Shown here piece after piece: positions 25,176-33,309 of a stretch of 39,497 nucleotides of DNA. This stretch comes from Stenotrophomonas sp. 278. Lineage in GTDB: Bacteria > Pseudomonadota > Gammaproteobacteria > Xanthomonadales > Xanthomonadaceae. A program made the position numbers and the translations under genes. The number at the start of each line of letters is the position of its first letter. Positions within the stretch are counted from its first letter, which is position 1. The stretch spans positions 1-39,497 of the forward strand of contig NZ_RHPP01000022.1 of the NCBI RefSeq assembly GCF_003935715.1. Direction: 5' to 3'. Under the pieces are notes generated by a model. That model did no database searches. It was not told the DNA's origin and saw only the letters and a list, made by a program, of their open reading frames with translations.

Positions 25176-28100
25176 ATGTTGGATTCGCTCTATCCGGCGG
25201 GGCCTTCGGCCGTGCCTGCTCAGTTGACTGCGCCCAGCTCCGCTTACCGCCGCCACGCCTGGCTGGCCGTGGGCGGCCTGCTTGCGTTTGCCGGCGCGTA
25301 CTTCGCCCTGATGGGCTGGTTCGGCTGGACCGCGTTCCGCATGCTGCGCAATCTGATGTCCGGCGAAGGCGGCAGTACTTTCATCAACATCATTGTCGGC
25401 GTGTGCGCCTTGTTCCTGGCGGTGTTCATGGCCAAGGGACTGGTCTTCCTCAAGCGTGGCCAGGCCTCCAAGGACATGGAGCTCAAGCCTGCCGACCAGC
25501 CCGAGCTGTTCGCCTTCCTGCACCGTCTGGCTGACGAGGCCGGCGCGCCGAGACCGAAGCGGGTCTATCTGTCGCCGCGGGTCAATGCCGGCGTGTTCTA
25601 CGACCTGTCGCTGGTCAATCTGCTGTTCCCTTCGCGCAAGAACCTGGATATCGGCCTGGCGCTGGTCAACGCGCTGAACCTGACCGAGTTCAAGGCGGTG
25701 CTGGGCCACGAGTTCGGTCACTTCGCGCAGCGCACGATGGCGGTGGGGCGCTGGGTGTATGTGGCGCACCAGATCGCCACCCAGCTGGTGGCCCGACGCG
25801 ATGCGCTCGACGGCTTCCTGGCAGGTCTCTCGCGTACCGACGTCCGCGTTGCCTGGATCGGCTGGACGCTCTCGCTCATCATCTGGGCGATCCGCTCGCT
25901 GGTGGACACGGCCTTCAGCATTGTCAGCCTGTCCGAGCGCGCGCTGTCGCGGGAAATGGAATACCAGGCCGACCTGGTTGCGGCCTCGCTGGCCGGCAGC
26001 GACGCGCTGGTGCACGCGCTGCATCGCCTGGGCGCAGCCGACGTGGCCTGGGACCGAACCATCGCGTTTGCGGCACGGCAGTACGAGGACGGCCACCCGG
26101 TGGCCGACCTGTTCGCGGTGCAGACGCGCATGCTGGCCAACCTGCGCCGGGTGTCGCCCGACCCGATGTACGCCGAACCGCCGCAGCTGCCCGAGCACGA
26201 GCGCGAAGCGCATCGTCTGTTCCGCAGTGACATGGTGCGCGTGCCGCAGATGTGGTCGACGCACCCGGCTAATGCCGATCGTGAGAGCAATCTGAAGCGA
26301 CGCTACGTGGCTGCCGTCATTGACGAGCGTCCGGCCATGCTGCTGTTCCGCGATGCGGATGCACTGAAGCAGAAAATCAGTCAGAGCATGCTGCGCGAGG
26401 TGCCGGCAGCGTTTGCGGACGAGGCCGAGACGCTGGAGCGGCTGGATGCGGAGTTCAAGGTGCTGGCAATGCACCAGCGTTATCAGGGTACCTATCTGCG
26501 CCGCTCCTTCCTGCGCAACGTGGCCAGCCCGGCCGAACTGTTCGTAGGCACGCTGGAGTCGCTGACCGACGCCCAATTGCGCGAACGCATCGCCGCGCTG
26601 TATGCACCGGCCCATGGCCAGGCGCTGCAACAGCTGCAGCGTCTGGAAGAAGAGCGGGCAACGCTGGAGGCCGCGCGCAAGGGCTATCTGCGCGCCTCCG
26701 GAAACCGTGTGCATTGGCGCAACCAGGTACTGAGCACCAAGCGGCTGGGGCCAGCGATCGCCACCATGGACGAGGAGATCGCGCCGCTGCAGCAGGCCGT
26801 GTTCAAGCACGACCAGGAATGCCGCAGCCTGCATCGGCTGGCGGCACGCCGCAATGGTGCGGGCTGGGAGGCTTTGCTGGAAGGGCAGCTGGCAGTGCTG
26901 CACTTCTGTGAGCACGTCGAGGCCGACCTGCGCGATGTGTACGGGGTCTACGTCAACACCATGCACGTGGTCACGGCGGACAACCGCGTTTCCTCGAGGG
27001 AACTGCGCCGATTGATCGCGGCCGCCAACCAGGTACAGCGAACGCTGGCCGCCATCTACGACTACGCCCGCGTCTGCGTTGTCGATGAAACAGTGATCAA
27101 GCAGGGTGGAAAGCCGCTTGGCGAAGCGCTGGGAGAATTTGGTCTTGGCCAAGCGTCCGAACAGAACATCAACAGCTGGGTGAAGCACGTAGGGGCGTGG
27201 GTCGACCACACCTGTGGGGTGCTGTCGCACCTGCGTTCGACCACATTGGAAGCGCTGCTGGCCAACGAGGACGTCGTGGTGGAGCGTCTGGGGTCGAGTG
27301 AAGTCGCACCAGCCGCGCCGGCCCCTTCGCATGTACCCAGCGATAATCCGGTGCTGCTGCCGGGTCAGGAGCGCAAGCTGCAGACCAAGCTGGGCCTGTG
27401 GGATCGGTTCCAGACCGCCGATGGCTGGGTCGCCAGCGTGGCGCGCGGCTCGATTGCCGCAGCCATCGTTATCGGCGTACTGGTGCTGGGCATGAGCACG
27501 GGCACCGCGAAGGTGTCGCTGTACAACGGACTGGCCATTCCGGTACGGGTGACCATCGACGGCAGCAGCGTCCGGCTGGATCCACTCGGAACCACCACCA
27601 TGGACGTGGTGCCGGGGGGCACCCACAAAGTGGAAGCTCACACGGCCGACGGAAAACTGATCGAGTCGTTCGACAGTGAGTACATCTCTGGTCGTTCCCA
27701 CTTCACCTACAACGTGGCCGGTGCTGCGCCGCTGGTGGAGTGGGATGCGGTCTATGGGAACGTAAAAGAGGAGGCGGAGCGTAATCTCGGATCGGCGCGC
27801 TGGATGGCCACCAATGCCGACTACGTGTTGCAGACGCCGCCGGAGTCCATTCAAACCGGCAAGCATTCGCAAGGCGGGAAGCGCTCCGTGCTGTCGGCAA
27901 TGGGCGAAGCAGCACCTCAGCAGCAGGCCACCCGGGTAGACAACGAAGAGCAGCGCAAAGCCATGGTCCTGGCGCATGCGCGCTGGGATGCGCCGGAGTC
28001 GCGCAATCTTGCCCTGTGGATGGCCATGGCGGCGACCTACCCGGACGCTGCGAAAGAGGTCATTGCCGATCGACTGACGCGGCATCCTGAGGATGTTGCG

Positions 28101-29000
28101 ACGCTGCGAATGGAGCAGGACCTGAGCGAGGGCGCAGCACATGATGCCGTCTGTGCACGTCAGCAGCAGATGGCCGAGCGCAATCCCACTTCATCAGCAT
28201 TTGCCTACCTGACCGTGCGCTGCATGGGCGAGGGCCGGGCACAGAGCGAAGCGTTCCTTGCCGGGAATCGACGCTGGCCGCAGGAACCCTGGTTCGCGAT
28301 GGCGGCGGGGTACACGCTGTCCGAGCGCGGAGACTGGCGCGGTGCTGATCCGGCGCTGAGCGTGGCAGCACGTGCGCCGCAGACCGCGGACATCGCACTG
28401 ATGGAACTGGCGCGGGTCAAGCGCATGCTGAGTGCCAGTCCGCAGGACATTGCTTCGCTGGCGTCCGAATCGACGTATCTGGGCACCATGCTGGCGTTTG
28501 AAAGTCAGCAGGTCGTCGGGACGCCCTATGAATCGTACCTGCGGCTGGACGAAGGCGACTATGCGCGTGCATTGACCCTGGCGCAGGGCAATACGGTCCT
28601 GTATCCGCGCATTCTGCGCCTGGTAGCGGCGTCCGATGGCGCAGGCGCAGAAACCATCGAGGAGGCACTGAGCTGGCCCGTCGAGCAGAACGTCGATCTG
28701 GAATCGACGTGGAGCATGTGGGCGCTTTCGCTGCGCCACGGTGGCAACGAAGCGCTCTGGCGCGAGAAGGTGCTGGCGACGGATCCGGAACAGGTGGCGC
28801 ATGTGGTGGCGTTCGTTGACGCAGTTCGCGCGAATGCATCCGTGGAACAGGCCGAGGCCGCACTCGGCGACGTTCGCGCCAGCACTCGCGGATACGCGTA
28901 CACCGTTGCAGCGGTGCTGCGCGGCGAGTCGTGCCCGCAGCACTGGCGCGATGGTGCGAAGAGACTGCTGTTCGGTTCCGAACGCCCGCACTTGATATGA
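25176..29000 (+). CDS. Large multidomain M48-family metallopeptidase
   Basis: Protein of 1274 residues. Two N-terminal transmembrane helices (about 28-50 and 65-90) precede an M48 (HtpX/Ste24-type) domain. Zinc motif HEFGH is at 178-182 (ligands His178, His182; catalytic Glu179) and the third ligand is probably Glu262 in EYQAD. Further hydrophobic segments lie around 225-245. A long helical region with heptads (~400-560) follows, then another transmembrane helix near 755-772 (SIAAAIVIGVLVLGMS). Next is a PEGA-like beta domain (VSLYNGLAIPVRVTIDG...) and a C-terminal helical, TPR-like half of ~400 residues, probably periplasmic. The typical M48 enzyme is 250-450 residues, so this is a composite. 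ATG at 25176 follows AGGGGG; an upstream in-frame start gives an unlikely Pro/Thr tail. Probably membrane-protein quality control. Confidence 0.9.
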   Translation: MLDSLYPAGPSAVPAQLTAPSSAYRRHAWLAVGGLLAFAGAYFALMGWFGWTAFRMLRNLMSGEGGSTFINIIVGVCALFLAVFMAKGLVFLKRGQASKDMELKPADQPELFAFLHRLADEAGAPRPKRVYLSPRVNAGVFYDLSLVNLLFPSRKNLDIGLALVNALNLTEFKAVLGHEFGHFAQRTMAVGRWVYVAHQIATQLVARRDALDGFLAGLSRTDVRVAWIGWTLSLIIWAIRSLVDTAFSIVSLSERALSREMEYQADLVAASLAGSDALVHALHRLGAADVAWDRTIAFAARQYEDGHPVADLFAVQTRMLANLRRVSPDPMYAEPPQLPEHEREAHRLFRSDMVRVPQMWSTHPANADRESNLKRRYVAAVIDERPAMLLFRDADALKQKISQSMLREVPAAFADEAETLERLDAEFKVLAMHQRYQGTYLRRSFLRNVASPAELFVGTLESLTDAQLRERIAALYAPAHGQALQQLQRLEEERATLEAARKGYLRASGNRVHWRNQVLSTKRLGPAIATMDEEIAPLQQAVFKHDQECRSLHRLAARRNGAGWEALLEGQLAVLHFCEHVEADLRDVYGVYVNTMHVVTADNRVSSRELRRLIAAANQVQRTLAAIYDYARVCVVDETVIKQGGKPLGEALGEFGLGQASEQNINSWVKHVGAWVDHTCGVLSHLRSTTLEALLANEDVVVERLGSSEVAPAAPAPSHVPSDNPVLLPGQERKLQTKLGLWDRFQTADGWVASVARGSIAAAIVIGVLVLGMSTGTAKVSLYNGLAIPVRVTIDGSSVRLDPLGTTTMDVVPGGTHKVEAHTADGKLIESFDSEYISGRSHFTYNVAGAAPLVEWDAVYGNVKEEAERNLGSARWMATNADYVLQTPPESIQTGKHSQGGKRSVLSAMGEAAPQQQATRVDNEEQRKAMVLAHARWDAPESRNLALWMAMAATYPDAAKEVIADRLTRHPEDVATLRMEQDLSEGAAHDAVCARQQQMAERNPTSSAFAYLTVRCMGEGRAQSEAFLAGNRRWPQEPWFAMAAGYTLSERGDWRGADPALSVAARAPQTADIALMELARVKRMLSASPQDIASLASESTYLGTMLAFESQQVVGTPYESYLRLDEGDYARALTLAQGNTVLYPRILRLVAASDGAGAETIEEALSWPVEQNVDLESTWSMWALSLRHGGNEALWREKVLATDPEQVAHVVAFVDAVRANASVEQAEAALGDVRASTRGYAYTVAAVLRGESCPQHWRDGAKRLLFGSERPHLI

Positions 29001-29001
29001 C

Positions 29002-29069
29002 GTAGAGCCACGCCCTGCGTGGCCAAGGCCTTCCCTATCGCCGCGCGGACGCGCATGGCGCGTCCCTAC
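29002..29069. repeat. Inverted SMAG pair between convergent genes
   Basis: GTAGAGCCACGC-CCT-GCGTGGC (29002-29023) begins one base after the M48 stop. GGACGCGC-ATG-GCGCGTCC-CTAC (29047-29069) contains, on the minus strand, the TAG stop codon of the TonB_C gene (29066-29068). The pair occupies the whole gap and can act as a bidirectional 3' structure. Confidence 0.92.
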
Positions 29070-29452
29070 AGGCCCTTGAGCCTGGCCGCCACATCGGCCA
29101 CCGGGAACTTGACCGGTACCCGGGCCCGGGTGGGCTTGCCGTCCCTGATCGCGTGCGCGAAGTTCCAACCACGAGCGGCTTCCATGGCTGCCTTGTCCAG
29201 GTCCGCAAGCCCGCTGGAACTCTCCAGCTCCACCGCCGTAATGCTGCCGTCCGCGGCGATGTCGACAATCAGCACCACCGTGTAGGACTCGGGCTCATCC
29301 GGGCTGCCCGGGGTGTAGCTCGGCGGCGGCGGTGGCGGCGGTGTTTGCGGGGCTGGATGGGCGAGAGCGTTGCCGGCAACCAGTGTCAGCAGTACGGCCG
29401 CGATCAGGCGCTGAGGACGGTAACCCATGACCTGGTTGCTGCGGACTTCCAT
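29066..29452 (-). CDS. Secreted TonB C-terminal-domain protein
   Basis: Protein of 128 residues. An N-terminal hydrophobic stretch (YRPQRLIAAVLLTLVAGNALA) acts as a signal peptide or anchor. A proline run (PAPQTPPPPPPPSYTPGSP) follows, then a TonB_C domain: ESYTVVLIVDIAADGSITAV, LADLDKAAMEAARGWNFAHA and RARVPVKFPV. It has the layout of a miniature TonB, but the hydrophobic segment ends in a cleavable-looking ALA-HP. ATG at 29452 has GGAAAAGG at good spacing; ATG 29428 is the alternative with a weak site. The TAG stop is supplied by the GTAG head of a SMAG element. Function as energy transducer is doubtful; no ExbB/ExbD genes nearby. Confidence 0.85.
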   Translation of the reverse strand: MEVRSNQVMGYRPQRLIAAVLLTLVAGNALAHPAPQTPPPPPPPSYTPGSPDEPESYTVVLIVDIAADGSITAVELESSSGLADLDKAAMEAARGWNFAHAIRDGKPTRARVPVKFPVADVAARLKGL

Positions 29453-29512
29453 GCGCCACGACCTTTTCCAATGGGTTGTGCGGCGATGGTATCGCACCAG
29501 CAGGAGAAACCC

Positions 29513-29537
29513 GTAGAGCCACGCCCTGCGCATGGCT
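29513..29537 (+). repeat. SMAG/REP element with widened loop
   Basis: GTAGAGCCACGC-CCTGC-GCATGGCT; like the common subtype but with two extra loop bases. Between the divergent TonB_C and ICMT-like genes. Confidence 0.75.
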
Positions 29538-29611
29538 TGGCACGTTAATCTTTGTCGGACCTCATGTAGGCTGGCCCGGCACCACCTTTTGGGTCAGGGA
29601 GACCAGATCGC

Positions 29612-29962
29612 ATGTTTTCAGCAATGGAAGCCAAGGTTCCGCCTCCGCTGTTGCTCGTGGCGCTCGCCACCCTCCTATGGTTCCTTCCTGGATCAGGCGC
29701 ATCTGCTGGGCAGGTCGTCGCTGGTCTGCCACTTATTGTGCTGGGTCTTTCACTCAATGCACTACCCAAGGTGTCGTTCCGCCGAGCGGGTACGACGGTC
29801 AATCCGCTGCGGCCTGAGCAGTCTTCGACCTTGATCACGTCGGGCCTCTACCGCTATTCCCGTAACCCGATGTATCTCGGCTATGCCCTCGCGTTGACTG
29901 GCTGGGTGGTCTGCCTGGGACGCCGCGGCCAAGTCGGACGTGCACGGCGAAGCGTGGTATGA
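29612..29962 (+). pseudogene. Truncated ICMT-family methyltransferase
   Basis: Frame of 116 residues. Two or three membrane helices (PPLLLVALATLLWFLP; GLPLIVLGLSLNAL) lead to the family hallmark ITSGLYRYSRNPMYLGYALALTGWVV of isoprenylcysteine/phospholipid methyltransferases. Full-length relatives continue with another helix pair and the conserved E-E-x-x-L...Y-x-x-Y region (about 150-220 residues). Here the chain ends GRRGQVGRARRSVV, unlike the family. In another frame over the same bases (29916-29972) reads DAAAKSDVHGEAWYDRD then TAG, a plausible C-terminus of a different protein, so a deletion or rearrangement joined two fragments. RBS GGGAGA is intact, so a short product could still be made. 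Confidence 0.65.
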
Positions 29963-29988
29963 CCGGGACTAGCGGGAGGCATGAACGC

Positions 29989-30055
29989 GTAGAGACGCGC
30001 CATGCGCGTCTGGGAACCCCCGAACCCGCTCCAGACGCGCATGGCGCGTCTCTAC
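29989..30055. repeat. Perfect inverted SMAG dimer upstream of ntrB
   Basis: GTAGAGACGCGC-CAT-GCGCGTCT (29989-30011) faces AGACGCGC-ATG-GCGCGTCT-CTAC (30033-30055); the two 23-base units are exact reverse complements, separated by 21 bases, and can fold into one long arm or two hairpins. It ends 25 bases before the NtrC-type site. Confidence 0.93.
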
Positions 30056-30079
30056 GCGGTGTCCAACCACTCCGCGTTT

Positions 30080-30096
30080 TGCACTACATTGGTGCA
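30080..30096. promoter_or_regulatory. NtrC-type operator directly before ntrB start
   Basis: TGCACTACATTGGTGCA, a 17-base near-perfect inverted repeat with one arm mismatch. It fits the enterobacterial NtrC consensus TGCAC-Y-A-N3-TGGTGCA and is close to a glnA enhancer site. It ends at the base before the ATG (30097), so bound NtrC would block transcription or initiation: negative autoregulation. No sigma-54 GG-N10-GC element is visible next to it. Confidence 0.75.
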
Positions 30097-31158
30097 ATGA
30101 CGTCCGCGCTCCCCCCTCCCGACCTCGACACGCTGGGCACACCTGTCGCCTGGGCCGACACCGAGGGTCGGGTCGCAGGCTGCAATCCGGCCTTCGCGCG
30201 CTGGATGGGGGTCAGCGTCCGTCGCCTGATCGGCCAGCCCTTGGCCTCGCTGGAAGTGCAGGGCGAGGCGCTGGCCCATTTCCTCGCTCGCGGCGAGCAG
30301 GACACCCTGCGCCTGCACCGGCTGGCCTTGGCCCTGCCGGGTGACGCACCACGCTTCGCCGAAGGCTGGCTGAGCCGGCGCGATGAAAGCGGTTGGCTGC
30401 TTGAAGCCCACCCGGTCGACGAATTTCCGGGCCTGGACCCGACCCAGGCACTGCCCAGCGCGCTCAGTGCGGCGCTCAAGGGTCTGGCACACGAACTGCG
30501 CAATCCGCTGGCGGGACTGAAAGGGGCCGCCCAGCTGCTGGCGCGCCGGAGCGCGCGCCGCGATGCCGACGAACGCGAGCTGATCGCGCTTATCGGGTCG
30601 GAGATCGAGCGCCTCAACGGGCTGCTGGAACAGCTGCTGTCGCCGGCCCCGGCCGCGCCGCATGCGCCGCTGAACATCCACGCCTCGCTCGAGCGCGTGC
30701 TGCGCCTGGCCGAAACCGAGGGTGGCTGGGCGGTCCGCCTGCAGCGCGATTACGACCCCAGCATTCCGGAGTTTGACGGCGATGCCGACCGCCTGACCCA
30801 GGCGGTGTGGAACCTGGTTCGCAATGCGATCCAAGCCGGTGCCGGCACGGTGACCCTGCGTACCCGCGTGGAGCACGGGGTCCGCATCAGCGACACGCTG
30901 CACCCGCTGGCCCTGCGACTGGAGATCGCCGACGACGGCCGCGGCGTACCCGAAGACCTGGCCGAACACCTGTTCCTGCCGCTGGTAAGCGGCCGCGCCG
31001 AAGGCACCGGGCTGGGCCTGGCGCTGGCCCAGCAGGTGGCGCGCGAACACCGTGGCACGCTTACGTACCGCTCCCGCCCGGGGCATACCGTTTTCACCGT
31101 GCTGCTGCCGATGGGGCAGGGCACGCTTGCCGTAGAGGAGCCTGCCCATGGTGGCTGA
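30097..31158 (+). CDS. ntrB: Nitrogen regulation sensor kinase NtrB
   Basis: Cytoplasmic sensor kinase/phosphatase of 353 residues, also known as GlnL. A PAS domain (about 10-110; VAWADTEGRVAGCNPAFARW) is followed by the HisKA box GLAHELRNPLAGLKGAAQLL (His132), typical of NtrB, and the HATPase: WNLVRNAIQAGAG, IADDGRGVP, GRAEGTGLGLALAQQVA. With PII protein it controls phosphorylation of NtrC according to nitrogen status. The ATG at 30097 has no Shine-Dalgarno; the 17 bases before it form an NtrC operator, so the message may be leaderless or the start weak. The ntrC ATG overlaps its last 11 bases. glnA, usually linked, is not in the window. Confidence 0.94.
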   Translation: MTSALPPPDLDTLGTPVAWADTEGRVAGCNPAFARWMGVSVRRLIGQPLASLEVQGEALAHFLARGEQDTLRLHRLALALPGDAPRFAEGWLSRRDESGWLLEAHPVDEFPGLDPTQALPSALSAALKGLAHELRNPLAGLKGAAQLLARRSARRDADERELIALIGSEIERLNGLLEQLLSPAPAAPHAPLNIHASLERVLRLAETEGGWAVRLQRDYDPSIPEFDGDADRLTQAVWNLVRNAIQAGAGTVTLRTRVEHGVRISDTLHPLALRLEIADDGRGVPEDLAEHLFLPLVSGRAEGTGLGLALAQQVAREHRGTLTYRSRPGHTVFTVLLPMGQGTLAVEEPAHGG

Positions 31159-32593
31159 CAACAGCACCGCCCCGCGGATCTGGGTGGTGGACGATGACCG
31201 CTCGGTACGTTTCGTGCTGTGCACCGCACTGCGCGACGCCGGTTATCAGGTGGAAGGTTTCGATGGCGCGGCCGCGGCGCTGGCGATGCTGGAGCAGCAG
31301 ACGCCGCCCGACCTGCTCTTCACCGACGTGCGCATGCCGGGCGACGACGGCCTGGTGCTGCTGGACAAACTGAAGGCCGCGCACCCGCAGTTGCCGGTGA
31401 TCGTGATGTCGGCCTACACCGACGTGGCCAGTACCGCCGGTGCGTTCCGCGGGGGTGCGCAGGAATTCCTGTCCAAGCCGTTCGATCTGGATGACGCGGT
31501 GGCGCTGGCGCAGCGCGTGCTGCCCGAGCGTGACAGCACGTTTTCCGAATCCACCCCTGTCGCTGCAGCGCCCACGGCCGACCAGCGCCCGCAGCTGGTG
31601 GGCGACACGCCGGCCATGCGCGCGTTGTTCCGCGCGATCGGTCGGCTGGCGCAGGCCCCGCTTTCCGTGCTGATCAACGGCGAAACCGGCACCGGCAAGG
31701 AGCTGGTGGCGCATGCGCTGCACCACGAATCGCCGCGGGCACAGGGACCGTTCGTGGCCCTGAACACGGCCGCCATTCCATCCGAACTGCTGGAAAGCGA
31801 GTTGTTCGGCCACGAAGCCGGCGCGTTCACCGGCGCGCAACGCCGCAACGTCGGCCGCTTCGAGCAGGCCGACGGCGGCACGCTGTTCCTGGATGAAATC
31901 GGCGACATGCCGCTGCCGCTGCAGACCCGCCTGTTGCGTGTGCTGGCCGAGGGCGAATTCTTCCGGGTGGGCGGGCGCGAGCTGATCCGCGTGGACGTTC
32001 GTGTGATCGCGGCCACCCACCAGGATCTGGAGTCGCTGGTGGCGCAAGGTCGCTTCCGCGCGGACCTGCTGCATCGGCTGGACGTGGTGCGGCTGCGCCT
32101 GCCGCCGCTGCGCGAGCGGCGTGACGACATCGCGCAGCTGGCCGACACCTTCCTGGCTGCGGCGGCCCGCAAGCTGGATACACCGCCGAAGCGGCTCACG
32201 GCTTCTGCCCTGCAGGCGCTGCGTGAGCACGACTGGCCGGGCAACGTGCGTGAACTGGAAAACGTGTGCTGGCGCATGGCCGCGCTGGCCGCCTCGGACA
32301 CCATCGGCGTGGCTGACGTGGACAGCGCCCTGCATCGCGGGCCTGGCGCGCGTGCGCGCACTCAGGGAGACCCGGGCCAATGGGAAACACTCCTGTCGGC
32401 GTGGGCGCGACAGCGGCTGGCGGAAGGCGCGGAAGGCCTGCACGCCCAGGTGCGCGAAAGGGTCGATCAGGCCCTGCTGGAAGCTGCGCTGCAGATCACC
32501 CACGGCCGCCGCGCCGAAGCCGCTGCACGCCTGGGGATGGGCCGCAACACGCTGACCCGCAAGCTCGGCGCGGGTCGCCGGCGCGGCGGATGA
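31148..32593 (+). CDS. ntrC: Nitrogen regulation sigma-54 activator NtrC
   Basis: Enhancer-binding activator of 481 residues. Receiver: Asp60 in [10 protein letters not shown], Lys110 in SKPF. AAA+ domain: Walker A GETGTGKE (178-185), the sigma-54 contact loop GAFTGA (225-230), Walker B LFLDEIGD, and arginine finger region [23 protein letters not shown]-terminal Fis-type HTH is [21 protein letters not shown]. Activates nitrogen-scavenging genes with RNA polymerase-sigma54 when phosphorylated by NtrB. Starts 11 bases inside ntrB, so translational coupling is expected. The C-terminal region between AAA+ and HTH is somewhat long with an Arg-rich ending (GAGRRRGG). Confidence 0.96.
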   Translation: MVADNSTAPRIWVVDDDRSVRFVLCTALRDAGYQVEGFDGAAAALAMLEQQTPPDLLFTDVRMPGDDGLVLLDKLKAAHPQLPVIVMSAYTDVASTAGAFRGGAQEFLSKPFDLDDAVALAQRVLPERDSTFSESTPVAAAPTADQRPQLVGDTPAMRALFRAIGRLAQAPLSVLINGETGTGKELVAHALHHESPRAQGPFVALNTAAIPSELLESELFGHEAGAFTGAQRRNVGRFEQADGGTLFLDEIGDMPLPLQTRLLRVLAEGEFFRVGGRELIRVDVRVIAATHQDLESLVAQGRFRADLLHRLDVVRLRLPPLRERRDDIAQLADTFLAAAARKLDTPPKRLTASALQALREHDWPGNVRELENVCWRMAALAASDTIGVADVDSALHRGPGARARTQGDPGQWETLLSAWARQRLAEGAEGLHAQVRERVDQALLEAALQITHGRRAEAAARLGMGRNTLTRKLGAGRRRGG

Positions 32594-32687
32594 AGGTGGC
32601 GTCCACGGCCTGTGTGGCGCATGTGCGCACCTATTTCATGACCTATCAACGGCCTCGCCGTTAGCTTGGAAAAACAAGGAGTCTTCC

Positions 32688-33257
32688 ATGCGCAGTACCC
32701 GAACCATCGTCATTACGGCCGCCGTGCTCGCCCTGAGCGCGTGCAGCACGACGCCGCCACCGCCGCCACCGGCACCGCCAATGCCAAGCGTGAGCACGGC
32801 AAAGATGGCCGAGGCCAATCTGTCGCCGGCGTCGGCGAGCATTGTGAGCGGACGGCTGGCATTGGTGCCCGACCCGCGTGGCGGCGTGCACATCACCGGC
32901 GTGATCGGTGGCCTGCAACCGATGCAGACGGCGGCGTTCCACGTGCACGAGCGTGGCGACTGCAGCGCAGTGGACGCCACCAGCGCCGGCGCGCACTTCA
33001 ATCCCACCCAGCAGCCGCATGGCCGTACCACGGGTGGCGCGCATCACCTGGGCGACATGGACAACCTGCGCGCCGACGCGCAGGGCAGGGTCAATGTGGA
33101 TGTGCGCCTGCCGGCGGTCACGCTGGGCGGTGGCGCACCCAATGACATCGCCGGGCGTGCATTGATCGTGCACGCCAATGCCGACGATTACCGTAGCCAA
33201 CCCGCCGGCAATGCCGGTGCCCGCATTTCCTGCGGCATCATCCGGGTCACGCGCTGA
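32688..33257 (+). CDS. sodC: Periplasmic Cu/Zn superoxide dismutase, lipoprotein
   Basis: Protein of 189 residues with lipobox LSAC (Cys19) and a proline linker (TTPPPPPPAPPMPS), so probably anchored in the outer membrane. The SodC barrel keeps the metal ligands: FHVHERGDCS (Cu His pair), GAHFNP (bridging His), PHG and AHHLGD (Zn His/His/Asp) and ALIVHANADDY (Cu His). Two cysteines (GDCS and ISCG) form the disulfide. The arginine next to the channel is in AGNAGARISCG. It disproportionates superoxide in the periplasm. The ATG at 32688 follows ACAAGGAGTC. Fifty-two bases separate it from a second sodC, probably an operon. Confidence 0.94.
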   Translation: MRSTRTIVITAAVLALSACSTTPPPPPPAPPMPSVSTAKMAEANLSPASASIVSGRLALVPDPRGGVHITGVIGGLQPMQTAAFHVHERGDCSAVDATSAGAHFNPTQQPHGRTTGGAHHLGDMDNLRADAQGRVNVDVRLPAVTLGGGAPNDIAGRALIVHANADDYRSQPAGNAGARISCGIIRVTR

Positions 33258-33309
33258 AGGCGCGTCCCCTGTTGCCGCTTCACTCTGCTGTATCTGCAAG
33301 GAGATCCAC

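Noticed and set aside
24996-28142. Very long open frame (over 1000 codons) on the minus strand opposite the M48 gene
   Set aside because: It is an antisense shadow created by GC-rich third positions; residues are rich in Arg/His/Gln without domain pattern, and the opposite strand has a full M48 motif set.
30060-30100. Sigma-54 promoter before ntrB
   Set aside because: TTTTGC near 30079 has no GG twelve bases upstream, so the GG-N10-GC rule fails.
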